From Chloroflexota bacterium (GTDB taxonomy: Bacteria > Chloroflexota > Anaerolineae > Aggregatilineales > UBA2796), in contig JAJPHV010000071.1 of the NCBI GenBank assembly GCA_021325095.1, positions 1-52,506 of the forward strand: 52,506 nucleotides of DNA, given 5' to 3'. The notes under the pieces were generated by a model, which was not told where the DNA came from, made no database searches, and was given only the letters and a program-made list of their open reading frames with translations. The translations under genes were made by a program, and so were the position numbers. Shown piece by piece: positions 17,003 through 25,541 of the stretch (the first letter of the stretch is position 1; the number at the start of each line of letters is the position of its first letter).

Positions 17003-17608
17003 TCAAGCTGCGCTTGGCGCTGTTTCGCTCTGGCTACCACCGGGCGCACTCGCCACTTTGCGATCCCAGGGTGTCCCAAGCCGAGGCAGCAGGAACCGAT
17101 CCGCGCCGTAGTGCCCTGCCGTCTTCCAGGCCAGCATGAGCAGGATAGCAGCGGCGAACAGGAGTGGGTTGGTGCTTGCCGAACCCGCCATCATAAAGTT
17201 CCAGTTCATGAACGCGCCGAAGAAGGCCGCAATACCCACGAACGCGCCAATGATCAGGGCCACGCCCACAGCAAACTCACCGATGGCAACCAGCTTGGCG
17301 AACCAGACATACGACCCGCTGTCCAGCAACCCCTGCAGGAAGTTCCGATACCAGTCGAAAGTCACCGGCGGCCTGCCTGTCTCCGGGATCTTGACGGCGC
17401 TGGCCCAGAAGCCCTTGAGCGCTTCGCCCGTTTCCATCCAGGCCGGGCTGCTCAGTTTGTGCAGCGAAGCATCGACCCAGGATAGGCCCACCAGGACGCG
17501 GATAACGGCCCAGATCACTGAGAAGCGCGTGTCATCAAACAGCAGACGTGCAAGAGGCGGATTGGTGACGATGGTTCCACGATTGGTCTTGACGATGTGT
17601 TCAGTCAT
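17003..17608 (-). CDS. DoxX/DoxD-like membrane protein
   Basis: 201-residue membrane protein of the DoxX superfamily, whose members include the small subunit of archaeal thiosulfate:quinone oxidoreductase and many proteins of unclear redox role. Visible features are VIRVLVGLSWVDASLHKLSSPAWMETG, the four-helix pattern, GEFAVGVALIIGAFVGIAAFFGAFMNWNFMMAGSA split over two helices, and a C-terminal GADRFLLPRLG. The ATG that has GGAGAG seven bases upstream was chosen over two closer in-frame starts. The residues do not settle whether it handles thiosulfate. Confidence 0.82.
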   Translation of the reverse strand: MTEHIVKTNRGTIVTNPPLARLLFDDTRFSVIWAVIRVLVGLSWVDASLHKLSSPAWMETGEALKGFWASAVKIPETGRPPVTFDWYRNFLQGLLDSGSYVWFAKLVAIGEFAVGVALIIGAFVGIAAFFGAFMNWNFMMAGSASTNPLLFAAAILLMLAWKTAGHYGADRFLLPRLGTPWDRKVASAPGGSQSETAPSAA

Positions 17609-17707
17609 TTTCATTCTCTCCACTTGGTGGCTGAGATCAACTTATTCGATATAGCTATATTGTCAGCCAAATCAGCCTACGGCGTAGTGAGAGAAGTCAG
17701 GTGCAAC

Positions 17708-17723
17708 TGTGAAAGATGTCACA
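17708..17723. promoter_or_regulatory. Perfect CRP/FNR-family operator
   Basis: TGTGA-AAGATG-TCACA, an exact match to the TGTGA-N6-TCACA consensus bound by CRP-family regulators. It lies between the divergent DoxX-like gene (100 bases away) and the DUF3298-like gene (125 bases away), so it may control either or both. The regulator itself is not in the window. Confidence 0.6.
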
Positions 17724-17847
17724 TTAATGCAAATGCGTCTCAGTTGCAGTTGTGCGGGCGCCGCGCCGCGTTTGATGTCCTGTGGCATGGGTGCTATGCT
17801 TGGGCGGCTGTGACACTGATCTGACATTCACCATCCAGGAGACCGCA

Positions 17848-18645
17848 ATGACCGGACCGATCAGGACGCTTACGCTGTTCGTGGCGGCTGCGCTGTTCAG
17901 CTTGCTGGCGGTGGGAGCCGGGCAGGCACAGGATAGTTCGCCAACGGCGACGATGCCAGCCACCCAGCCCGCCATCGCGCTCGACAATGGCTTGCAAATC
18001 GTTGACAGGCGGTCCAACGAAACGATTGAGAAGCCGAAACTCAGCATCGACGTGAGCAAACCTGTCCTCACGGGCCAAACGGGGCCAGCCGTCGAGGGCT
18101 TCAACAAGGCGGTGGACAGCATTATTCAAGACACAGTAGGCACGTTCAAGAAAGATACGCTTGAGAACGAAGCCATCGCCACGCTGCCGCCGGACATGGC
18201 CGACCTTGGCAGTTATATTAGCGTTAACTATGAGGTGTTCAATACGCCAAATGGCCTGATCAGCGTCCGCTTTAATGTGGGCTGGTACAGCGCCGGTGCA
18301 GCGCACCCCAATTCGTACACGATCAGCCTGAACTATGATCTGGCGGCAAGCAAGACACTGGCGCTGGCCGACCTCTTCAAGCCGAAGGCGCGCTACCTGG
18401 ATGCGCTGTCTGCCTACTGTATCAAGGCGTTGAAAGCCGCAGACAGGCTTGATTTTCCCGAAGGTGCTGCCCCGAAAGAGGAGAACTTCCGAAGTTGGAA
18501 CATCACACAAGATGGGCTACTGATCAACTTCGACGACTACCAGGTGACGCCCCACGCTGTCGGGCCGCAGCACGTCGTCGTGCCGTATGCGACGCTCACG
18601 AGCCTGATCCGAATGGACGGGCCGCTGGCAAAGTTTGTGAAGTAA
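17848..18645 (+). CDS. Secreted DUF3298/RsiV-like domain protein
   Basis: 265 residues from the ATG preceded by CAGGAGA. A signal peptide (about 1-28, cleavage after GQA) is followed by a low-complexity linker and a domain resembling the DUF4163-DUF3298 pair of the anti-sigma factor RsiV: LGSYISVNYEVFNTPNGLISVRF, the AGAAHPNSYTISLNYDLAASK segment typical of DUF3298, LALADLFKP and ISLNYD. There is no membrane anchor or anti-sigma segment, so it is an extracellular stand-alone domain. It ends 6 bases from the converging EamA gene. Confidence 0.8.
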   Translation: MTGPIRTLTLFVAAALFSLLAVGAGQAQDSSPTATMPATQPAIALDNGLQIVDRRSNETIEKPKLSIDVSKPVLTGQTGPAVEGFNKAVDSIIQDTVGTFKKDTLENEAIATLPPDMADLGSYISVNYEVFNTPNGLISVRFNVGWYSAGAAHPNSYTISLNYDLAASKTLALADLFKPKARYLDALSAYCIKALKAADRLDFPEGAAPKEENFRSWNITQDGLLINFDDYQVTPHAVGPQHVVVPYATLTSLIRMDGPLAKFVK

Positions 18646-18651
18646 AGCGCC

Positions 18652-19740
18652 TCACTCCGCTGGCTGAGGCGGGTTCTCTACAGGCGGCGCAGCGGGCGTA
18701 TCGTAGCGGGGCGGGGCGGTCATCATTCGCCGGATCATTTCCAGTTCTTCGGGCGTCACGTCGGCCAGGTCATTGCCAAAGGCTTTGCTAAAGGCGACGT
18801 GCTGGAAGTTGAGGCCCGCCATGTTGAACACCGGCATCTCGCTCGTTTCGCGGTTGCGCAGGTCGTCAGGGCGTGCCAGGACGAGGCTGGCAACCAGGAT
18901 GACCACGCCAACCCACTGGATCGCCGTCAACTGCTCGTGCAGGAACAGGAAGGCCAGCACGAGCGCCACAGCCGTTTCAAAGACGCCGACCAGCGCTGTT
19001 TGCAGCGATCCCAGCGTCTTGACGCCGATGAACAGCGTCAGGCGAGAGAGCGCCGTCGTGATGCCGAGCGCCAGGATCGCCCAGGCTGCCTCTGGGGACT
19101 GCGGAATCCATTCCAGGCGATAGACAATGCGAGCCATCACGACCACAACGGCCATGGTCGTGACGACGTACAGCGTGAAGGTGGGCGAGGGCATTTCGTA
19201 CAGCACGCGGCGGCTCATGATGACCGTTCCGGCGAAGAGGATGGCGTTGCCAATGATCAGCCCCGCGCCAAGCCAGTTGATGCCGCCGGAGACACCGCCC
19301 GTCAGCAGCGCGACAGCGCACAGTGCCATCAGTGCACGAATGATGGTGCGCTGGGTGAGCGGGTAGCCGCCCAGTCGGGTGAACAGCACGACGAAGATGA
19401 GGTAGGTGGCGTTCAGCAGTTGCACCATCGAGGCGTCGAGGTAATGCAGGCCATTGTAGTAGAATAGCGAACCGATGCCGTTCGTCATCCCCACCACCAC
19501 GCAGCCAAGCAGACCCGCCGGGTAAATGTAGATAAAGCGCCGCTGGAACATTAGATACAGAATCCAGAGCATGGCGGCGGCTACTACCGTGCGAGTGGCC
19601 GCGACGGTGAAGGGATCGGAGCCACCCAGGTAAGCCAGCTTACCGAAGAGCGGCGCAGTGCCCAACAGGGCGGGAGTCAGCAGCGCCGCGAAGACTTCGC
19701 GGAAGCTCACTGCGGCGGGGCGAGGCGGCTGGTTTGACAT
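18652..19740 (-). CDS. EamA/DMT-family transporter, amino-acid exporter-like
   Basis: Ten-helix drug/metabolite transporter made of two EamA repeats (about residues 14-150 and 160-292). Members include threonine/homoserine and cysteine exporters such as RhtA and EamA. The helices end near residue 292 (VVILVASLVLA); a hydrophilic 70-residue tail follows with DVTPEELEMIRRMM and a Pro-rich end, longer than usual. It begins 10 bases after the histidine kinase stop and shares its strand, so it is the last gene of the thrC-receiver operon. That context favours export of an amino acid made or sensed by the operon, but substrate is inference. Confidence 0.88.
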   Translation of the reverse strand: MSNQPPRPAAVSFREVFAALLTPALLGTAPLFGKLAYLGGSDPFTVAATRTVVAAAMLWILYLMFQRRFIYIYPAGLLGCVVVGMTNGIGSLFYYNGLHYLDASMVQLLNATYLIFVVLFTRLGGYPLTQRTIIRALMALCAVALLTGGVSGGINWLGAGLIIGNAILFAGTVIMSRRVLYEMPSPTFTLYVVTTMAVVVVMARIVYRLEWIPQSPEAAWAILALGITTALSRLTLFIGVKTLGSLQTALVGVFETAVALVLAFLFLHEQLTAIQWVGVVILVASLVLARPDDLRNRETSEMPVFNMAGLNFQHVAFSKAFGNDLADVTPEELEMIRRMMTAPPRYDTPAAPPVENPPQPAE

Positions 19741-19750
19741 GGCGCGATTC

Positions 19751-21061
19751 TTAGGTGGCGAGCATACGGCGCGGGCTGGATGTGCGGGCTTGCAGGGGTA
19801 GCTCTATGTAAAAAGTGCTGCCGGGCAGTTTTTCCTCGTCGCGCCCCTCGCTTTCCACCCAGATACGCCCGCCGTGTGCCTCGACGACGCCGCGGCAGAT
19901 CGCCAGGCCCAGGCCCAGACCACCACCGCGATAGGCAGTTTTGCTGGTCGAGTGCAACTGCGTATCGCCCGCCGTATAGAAGCGATCAAAGATGCGAGCC
20001 TGATCCTCCTTGCTGATGCCGATACCTGTATCCTTGACCGTGACCAGCACCGTCGTGCTGTTTGGTTTGCAGTTCAGGGTAACGACTCCGCCATCGGGCG
20101 TGTACTTGATGGCGTTGCCGACCACGTTGTACAGCGCCAGTTCCAGAAGGTCACCGTCGGCCTGGATAAAAGTCGGCCACTGCGTTGGGTCGAAACTGAT
20201 CAGCAGGTTACGCTGCTGGGCAGGCTGGGCAAACTGGGTGACGATCTGGCCCACAATCTCGGCCAGGTTGGTTGGCCCGACGGAAAGTTCGATGCGCCCG
20301 GTGGCAATGCGCGAGATCGTCAACACCTCGTTGATCACACTGGACATGCGCTCGATGGATTCAACCAGCCCGTCGATGAACGTCCTGATCTCGGCGCTTT
20401 CCTCCTTGAGCCGCCGCACAATCGATGACTCCTGCAACAGACGGCTGTAGCCATAGACCAGCGTCAGCGGCGTGCGCAGTTCGTGGGCGGTAAGCTGGAT
20501 GAAATCGTCCTTGATCTTGTCCAGGCGGCGCAATTCCTCGTTGCGGGTTTCCAGCTCGCGGATCTTCATTTCCAGGCGATTAACAAGGTCCTGGTGGTAG
20601 GCGGAGTGGGCCTGCATCAGACTATCCACATCCACCGTTTCACGCGCGCCCGCCAGAAAAGTGGCAACCTGCTCCGGCAGCTTATCCACGTCGATGGGCT
20701 TGGTCAGGTAGCCCGTTGCGCCCGCCGCAATGGTCTTTTCGCGTTCACCGGCCTGGCTCAAGGCCGTGAGGGCGATGATCGGCAGGGTACGGAAACGTGC
20801 ATCGCTGCGCAGCTTGGTGGTTACTTCCCGCCCGGATAAATCCGGCAGGTTGATGTCCATCAGGATCAGGTCGGGCATTTCTCGCTTCGCTGTGTCCAGC
20901 CCCTCGATGCCCCGTGTGGCGGTGACGACCCGGTAGCCCGCATACGACAACGCCCGCTGAACCAGCGCCAGGCTGCCCGGATCATCTTCGATATAGAGGA
21001 TCGTCGTTTTATCACCCACGCTCTGGTTCCCCTCAGTTGTATCCCCGGCTGAACTGTGCAC
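19751..21061 (-). CDS. Cytosolic receiver-histidine kinase (REC-HisKA-HATPase)
   Basis: 436 residues with no membrane helix. Residues about 19-135 form a receiver: acidic E25-D26-D27, phospho-acceptor D69 in LILMDINLPD, T99 and K121 in LTKPID. A coiled coil (155-185) leads to HisKA with H193 in TAHELRTPL. The ATPase domain has N-box NAIKYTPDGG, G1 DTGIGISKEDQARIFDRF and G2 GGGLGLGLAICRGVVEAHGG. Everything needed for autophosphorylation is present. The start is GTG at 21061, or GTG at 21019 with GAGGGG upstream. It starts 14 bases after the threonine synthase-receiver gene, its obvious candidate partner. Input could arrive through its own receiver. Confidence 0.9.
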   Translation of the reverse strand: MHSSAGDTTEGNQSVGDKTTILYIEDDPGSLALVQRALSYAGYRVVTATRGIEGLDTAKREMPDLILMDINLPDLSGREVTTKLRSDARFRTLPIIALTALSQAGEREKTIAAGATGYLTKPIDVDKLPEQVATFLAGARETVDVDSLMQAHSAYHQDLVNRLEMKIRELETRNEELRRLDKIKDDFIQLTAHELRTPLTLVYGYSRLLQESSIVRRLKEESAEIRTFIDGLVESIERMSSVINEVLTISRIATGRIELSVGPTNLAEIVGQIVTQFAQPAQQRNLLISFDPTQWPTFIQADGDLLELALYNVVGNAIKYTPDGGVVTLNCKPNSTTVLVTVKDTGIGISKEDQARIFDRFYTAGDTQLHSTSKTAYRGGGLGLGLAICRGVVEAHGGRIWVESEGRDEEKLPGSTFYIELPLQARTSSPRRMLAT

Positions 21062-21075
21062 TCAGCCCTGGCCCA

Positions 21076-22722
21076 TCATTTGAGGGCATCGACGATGCTT
21101 TGCAGCAGGTCTTCGTCCATGAACGAGCCTTTTTGCAGCAGGCTTTCGATTTGCCCGTTCAGCCGCTCGCGTTCCTGCACCGTCAGCTCTTTGGCAGTCA
21201 GCACGATGATCGGAATGTGGCGCGTGTTTTCATCCGCTTTGAGTGCATCGATGATCTTGAAGCCGTCGATGTCGGGCATCATCAGATCGGTGATCACCAG
21301 GTCAGGGTGGACGCGCTCGACCAGGACAATGCCTTCTGCGCCGCCGTCCGCCAGGTGAACTTCGTAGTTACCCCGCGCTTGCAGAATGCGGCTGATCAGG
21401 CGGCCTGCATCGGGATTGTCCTCGATGACGACAACGCGCCGGATCGCTTCCTCCATCTGTTCCAGGGCCGAGAGCAAGCCCTCTTCCGGCACGCTGATGC
21501 GCGCGCCCTGCTCGCTGACATCGACCAGGTGAGCAAAGCGATCTCCCAGGATTTGCGTTTCCACCGGGAAGGTGTGGCCCGAACAGTTAATGACCACTAT
21601 CTCGTCGGGCTTGATGATGCCACGCCGCGCCATCTTGAACAGCCCGGCGAAGGCCACCGCCGTCGCCGGTTCCACCGAGAGTCCCTCGGTGCGGGCCAGC
21701 AGGCGCGTGGCGTTGAAGGCTTCCTCGTCGGAGGCGTCCTCCATGCTGCCGCCGTTTTGCCCGATCAGATCGTAGAGCAATTCGTAGGCGCGGCCCGGAT
21801 TGCCCGTCGAGAGCGTGGCAATGACCGTTTGCGGGTTCTCCACCGGGGTCGCCACGCGCTGGCCGTTCTTGAAGGCACGTACCATCGGCGCGCAGCCCTG
21901 CGATTGCACAACGCCCAGAGCAGGCATTTTGTCCACGACGCCGAGCGCGATCAATTCCTCGAAGCCCTTCGCCACGCCGATTGGCCCCATGCCGCCGCTG
22001 ACCGACTGGATGAACCAGTCCGGCGAACGCCAGCCCAACTGCTCAACCATCTCAAAGGCCATCGTCTTCATACTCTCGACAGCCGCAATACTCTTGATAC
22101 CGCGATCCAGGAACAGGCCCTTACTGTCGGCAAAGCTGGCGGCGACCACCTTGGCCTGGTCGTAGGTTCCGGTGACTTTGATCACCTCGCCGCCGTAGAT
22201 GGCGCACTCGCGCATTTTCTCACCGGGAACCATGCTGGTCAGGAACGTCCACATTTTGATCCCGGCGCGCGCCGCGTAAGCCGAGTAAGCGATGGCGACG
22301 TTGCCCGTCGAAGCGACCACCGCTTCGTTGATGCCCTGCTCGCGCATGGCCGAGATCGCCACCGACGCCTGCCGATCCTTGAAGGAGGCCGTCGGCCCCT
22401 GGCGCTCGTCCTTGATGTACAGGTTTTTCAGCCCGATCATCATCCCCAGGTTGCGGGCGTGCAGCAGCGGCGTCCAACCTTCGCCCAGGCTGACGATGTT
22501 CCGGGTGTCGTAAATAGGTAACAGCTCGTGATAGCGCCACAGGCCGGGTTCGCGCTCGGCAATGCGCTCGATCCAGCGCGTTTCCCGCAGGTAGTCCAGG
22601 TCGTAGCGCGCTTTGAGGATGTTTTCGCCGCATTCCGGGCAGGCGGCCATAGGCCGGGTATAGGGCACGATGTAGCCACAGTGTATGCATTGGAGGTCGA
22701 TTCGTTTGTTGTGGTTGCTCAC
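21076..22722 (-). CDS. thrC: Threonine synthase-like PLP enzyme fused to a C-terminal receiver domain
   Basis: Fusion of 548 residues in one uninterrupted frame. Residues 1-405 are a threonine synthase of the archaeal/plant-like class: four-cysteine zinc ribbon (C12, C15, C28, C31), LGEGWTPLLHA, PLP-binding Lys115 in GPTASFKDRQ, STGNVAIAY and SVSGGMGPIGVAKGF. Residues about 428-548 are a CheY-like receiver with acidic E434-D435, phospho-acceptor D479 in LVITDLMMPD, T509 and K531, so it should accept phosphate. GTG start, ribosome site AGGAAC, TATAAT promoter about 100 bases upstream and a small hairpin (22734-22752) in the leader. ThrC makes threonine from O-phosphohomoserine; receiver fusion implies control by phosphorylation. 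Confidence 0.9.
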   Translation of the reverse strand: MSNHNKRIDLQCIHCGYIVPYTRPMAACPECGENILKARYDLDYLRETRWIERIAEREPGLWRYHELLPIYDTRNIVSLGEGWTPLLHARNLGMMIGLKNLYIKDERQGPTASFKDRQASVAISAMREQGINEAVVASTGNVAIAYSAYAARAGIKMWTFLTSMVPGEKMRECAIYGGEVIKVTGTYDQAKVVAASFADSKGLFLDRGIKSIAAVESMKTMAFEMVEQLGWRSPDWFIQSVSGGMGPIGVAKGFEELIALGVVDKMPALGVVQSQGCAPMVRAFKNGQRVATPVENPQTVIATLSTGNPGRAYELLYDLIGQNGGSMEDASDEEAFNATRLLARTEGLSVEPATAVAFAGLFKMARRGIIKPDEIVVINCSGHTFPVETQILGDRFAHLVDVSEQGARISVPEEGLLSALEQMEEAIRRVVVIEDNPDAGRLISRILQARGNYEVHLADGGAEGIVLVERVHPDLVITDLMMPDIDGFKIIDALKADENTRHIPIIVLTAKELTVQERERLNGQIESLLQKGSFMDEDLLQSIVDALK

Positions 22723-22733
22723 GACTTGTTCCT

Positions 22734-22752
22734 AGCCAGCGCTCTGGCTGGA
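22734..22752 (-). promoter_or_regulatory. Leader hairpin just before the ribosome site of the thrC-receiver gene
   Basis: On the transcribed strand AGCCAG-AGCG-CTGGCT (with outer CC/GG) is followed directly by AGGAAC and the GTG start. The hairpin could shield or expose the ribosome site. A TATAAT sits about 95 bases upstream. No riboswitch fold was recognised. Confidence 0.35.
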
Positions 22753-22923
22753 TGATTCAGAACCCATTCAGGCTGCTATTGTAGAGGATAATAGGGCGTC
22801 TATGGCGACGCCAGAGACTCAAGATTATATCAATTCCGGTTTTGCGCTTCGATAACTGTTACGTAATCGGGAAAATTAACCTCAGCCCTGGCCCCGCCGG
22901 TGAGGCCATCGCCGCAGGAGCCA

Positions 22924-24360
22924 CTAGGGCGTTGCTGGCAGCACGAACACCGGCCCGGTCATTTTGGCGATACAGGCGCTGTTCGGCTTGCGCGTCGGAG
23001 CCTTGAAAAAGGCGGCCATGATGCTGCGCGGGCACTCGCCTGCAAAGCTCACGCCATGCCCCATACCGGGGAACTTGAAGAAAAAGCTGATCCTGAGTGT
23101 CTTGGCGGCAATCTGGCCGAAGGCCGGCGGCGTCACGGGGTCGTACTCGCCCGCCAGAATCAGCGTCGGGATGCTGCTCGAAACGGGCCGGTTGGCCTCC
23201 GGGCCGGAAGGCGTCAGGCTCCAATCTTCGCACAGTACGGGCGAGTAAATTCGGTCTGAGCAGCCGACGGAATAGGCCGCGCCCTTGCTGCCAAATTCCT
23301 CGGTGAAGACCGTCGCGCCCATAACCAGTTGCGTTAGCTCGGCGTAATCGCCTTGGCTGGCCTCAAAGATGATGCGCGGCAGATTGGGAATCGTGCGGGT
23401 AGAATACAACGCATAGTAAACGGCCTCGATCACCGAATTGCCGTTGATCAGCAGATCAAACTCCTGCCCGGTGACAGGATGTTTGGCCGTAACCGTGACC
23501 GGCTCGTCGTTCAAGGTGCGGATCAGGTTGTAGAGCACCGTTCGCAACTTCGGATAGGCCGCATTGCATTGTACGTCACTGGCGCAGCCATCCGTCAGGA
23601 CGTTGATGGCACGCAGTGCTGTCCCGGCGAAGCCCGTAAGCTGCGGCGGGTACGATGAATCGAGGACGACGCTGCGGATGCCCCTGGGGAAATTGCGCAT
23701 GGTGATCAGCGCCAGCCGTGTGCCGTAGGACGCGCCGAACAGGTTCCATGTTCGGTAGCCGAGCGCCAGGCGCAGGTCATTCACGTCGGCGGCGCTGGCC
23801 GTCGTGTTGTAGGCGGACAGATTCACGCCCTCCGCGACGAGCCGATCATGGCAGGCCCGGATGGCCTGGCTGTGCAGCCGCAGTTGCTCGCTTGCCTTCA
23901 CGTTCTTGCCGATGTTGTCGTAGGTGACTTTGGTATCTTCGGGGCATTCGAGCGCTGGTTCCGAAAAGCCGACACCGCGCTGGTCAAAGAAGATCAGGTC
24001 GCGGTCTGCGGTGAACTGGGCCAGCGGCGTGTAGAGCGAGGACACGCGCTTGAGCGTGTAGCCGCCTGGCCCGCCGTTCAGAAAGATGATCGGGTCGGGC
24101 AGCGGCTTTTTGCTCTGCGCCTTGAAGACCGCCACCGCCAGCTTGATCTGGTTGCCCTGTGGCCTGGCGCGGTCTTCGAGCACGGTCAGATAGCCGCACT
24201 CGACCTTTACATTCTGTGGAGCCTCGAACTGGCAGGTCGTTTTTTCGTAGCGCGGCACTTTGGCCTGGGCCTGCGCGGCATCAGGACTGCTGAGACCGGC
24301 GACGATTGACACGGCCACAGCGATCAGCAGCCAGCCGTTCCGGTAAAGACGATTGCACAT
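22924..24360 (-). CDS. Secreted alpha/beta hydrolase, proline iminopeptidase / tripeptidyl aminopeptidase-like
   Basis: 478 residues with a signal peptide (about 1-30, cleavage after AQA). The alpha/beta hydrolase core shows the oxyanion motif LNGGPGGYTL, FFDQRGVGFSEPALEC, nucleophile in LFGASYGTRLAL, acid in ILAGEYDPVTPP and His in PGMGHGVSF. This matches peptidase family S33 (prolyl aminopeptidase, tripeptidyl aminopeptidase), with a cap region between about 225 and 385 and several cysteines that could form disulfides outside the cell. Probable role: trimming peptides for nutrition. It is transcribed alone, downstream of the sugar ABC genes' 3' end. Confidence 0.88.
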   Translation of the reverse strand: MCNRLYRNGWLLIAVAVSIVAGLSSPDAAQAQAKVPRYEKTTCQFEAPQNVKVECGYLTVLEDRARPQGNQIKLAVAVFKAQSKKPLPDPIIFLNGGPGGYTLKRVSSLYTPLAQFTADRDLIFFDQRGVGFSEPALECPEDTKVTYDNIGKNVKASEQLRLHSQAIRACHDRLVAEGVNLSAYNTTASAADVNDLRLALGYRTWNLFGASYGTRLALITMRNFPRGIRSVVLDSSYPPQLTGFAGTALRAINVLTDGCASDVQCNAAYPKLRTVLYNLIRTLNDEPVTVTAKHPVTGQEFDLLINGNSVIEAVYYALYSTRTIPNLPRIIFEASQGDYAELTQLVMGATVFTEEFGSKGAAYSVGCSDRIYSPVLCEDWSLTPSGPEANRPVSSSIPTLILAGEYDPVTPPAFGQIAAKTLRISFFFKFPGMGHGVSFAGECPRSIMAAFFKAPTRKPNSACIAKMTGPVFVLPATP

Positions 24361-24436
24361 GGTGATGTTCCCGACTGAAGTTTGACTGGCGATCTATTTT
24401 ACCCCAGCCGGGAATTTGGCTTCTCACAACGCTCGA

Positions 24437-25519
24437 TCAGCGCCGGGGAACACGCCGTTCGGTTTCCGCGTCAAAAAGCAGCAGCCGATCTTCGCGTATT
24501 TCCAGCCAGCAGGGGGTGTTGACAGCGGCGCGCAGCATGGCGTCGGCCCGCGCCACGAGGGTGGACTGCCCCACCTTGACGTAGACCAGCGTTTCGTTGC
24601 CCATCGGTTCGACGGCGTACACGGCCCCGGCTATGCTGCCTGGATGGGCCTCAAGACTGAGCGTCAGGTGTTCGGGACGAACGCCCAGGATGTAGTGTTT
24701 CGTTTCGTCAACGGCGTGGGCTTCGAGCACAGACGTAGCGGACAGACTGAAACCGTCGCCGACCAGCGCCCGACTCGCCGAATCGACGCGCACGTTGAGG
24801 AGATTCATAGCCGGGCTGCCGACGAACCCGGCCACATAGACCGTCTCCGGCGAGAAGTAGATTTCGTCGGGCGTGCCGACTTGTTCCAGTCTGCCATCGC
24901 GCATGACAGCGATTCGATCCGCCATCGTCATCGCCTCGGCCTGGTCATGCGTGACATAGACCGTCGTCGTGCCCAGCGTCTTTTGCAGGTGCTTCAACTC
25001 GGCGCGCATGTTGACGCGCAGCCGGGCATCCAGGTTCGAGAGCGGTTCGTCCATCAGAAAGACGTTCGGGTTGCGCACGATGGCACGGGCCAGCGCCACA
25101 CGCTGCCGCTGCCCGCCGGAAAGCTGATTGGGCCGCCTGTCGAACAGGGCGTCGATCTCCAGCCGCCGTGCCACGTCGTGGGCCATGCGCAGCCGTTCCT
25201 CTTTGGGAATATGCCGGATGCGCAGCGGGTACATGATGTTGTTGCCGACGGTCATCTGCGGGTAGAGCGCGTAGCTCTGGAAGACCAGTGCCACATCTCG
25301 ATCCCTGGGTTGCAGCCGGTTAACCACTTTGCCGCCGATGCGGATGATGCCGCTGGTTGGCTTTTCCAGCCCGGCCAAGCAGCGCAGCGCCGTCGTCTTG
25401 CCGCACCCGGAGGGGCCAAGCAGCACCAGGAAATCGCCATCGGGCACGTGCAGCGTAAAGTCATCCAGGGCCGTCACCGCGCCGAACTTCTTGGTCAGGT
25501 GTTCGTATTGGACATCCAT
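24437..25519 (-). CDS. Sugar ABC transporter ATP-binding subunit (MalK/UgpC type)
   Basis: 360-residue ATPase of carbohydrate-importing CUT1 systems. Walker A GPSGCGKTT (about 36-44), signature LSGGQRQRVALARAI (about 134-148), Walker B VFLMDEPLSNLDARLR, H-loop YVTHDQAEAMTMADRI, and the CUT1-type C-terminal TOBE/OB regulatory domain (about 240-350, GVRPEHLTLSLEA; VEPMGNETLVYVKVG). It is the last gene of the operon LacI regulator, isomerase, binding protein, two permeases and ATPase. Confidence 0.92.
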   Translation of the reverse strand: MDVQYEHLTKKFGAVTALDDFTLHVPDGDFLVLLGPSGCGKTTALRCLAGLEKPTSGIIRIGGKVVNRLQPRDRDVALVFQSYALYPQMTVGNNIMYPLRIRHIPKEERLRMAHDVARRLEIDALFDRRPNQLSGGQRQRVALARAIVRNPNVFLMDEPLSNLDARLRVNMRAELKHLQKTLGTTTVYVTHDQAEAMTMADRIAVMRDGRLEQVGTPDEIYFSPETVYVAGFVGSPAMNLLNVRVDSASRALVGDGFSLSATSVLEAHAVDETKHYILGVRPEHLTLSLEAHPGSIAGAVYAVEPMGNETLVYVKVGQSTLVARADAMLRAAVNTPCWLEIREDRLLLFDAETERRVPRR

Positions 25520-25541
25520 ACTTTTTCGCCGTTCCGCCGTT

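Noticed and set aside
21037..22521. 494-residue open frame antisense to the thrC-receiver gene
   Set aside because: Shadow of the codon bias of the real gene; His/Arg-rich composition typical of an antisense frame.
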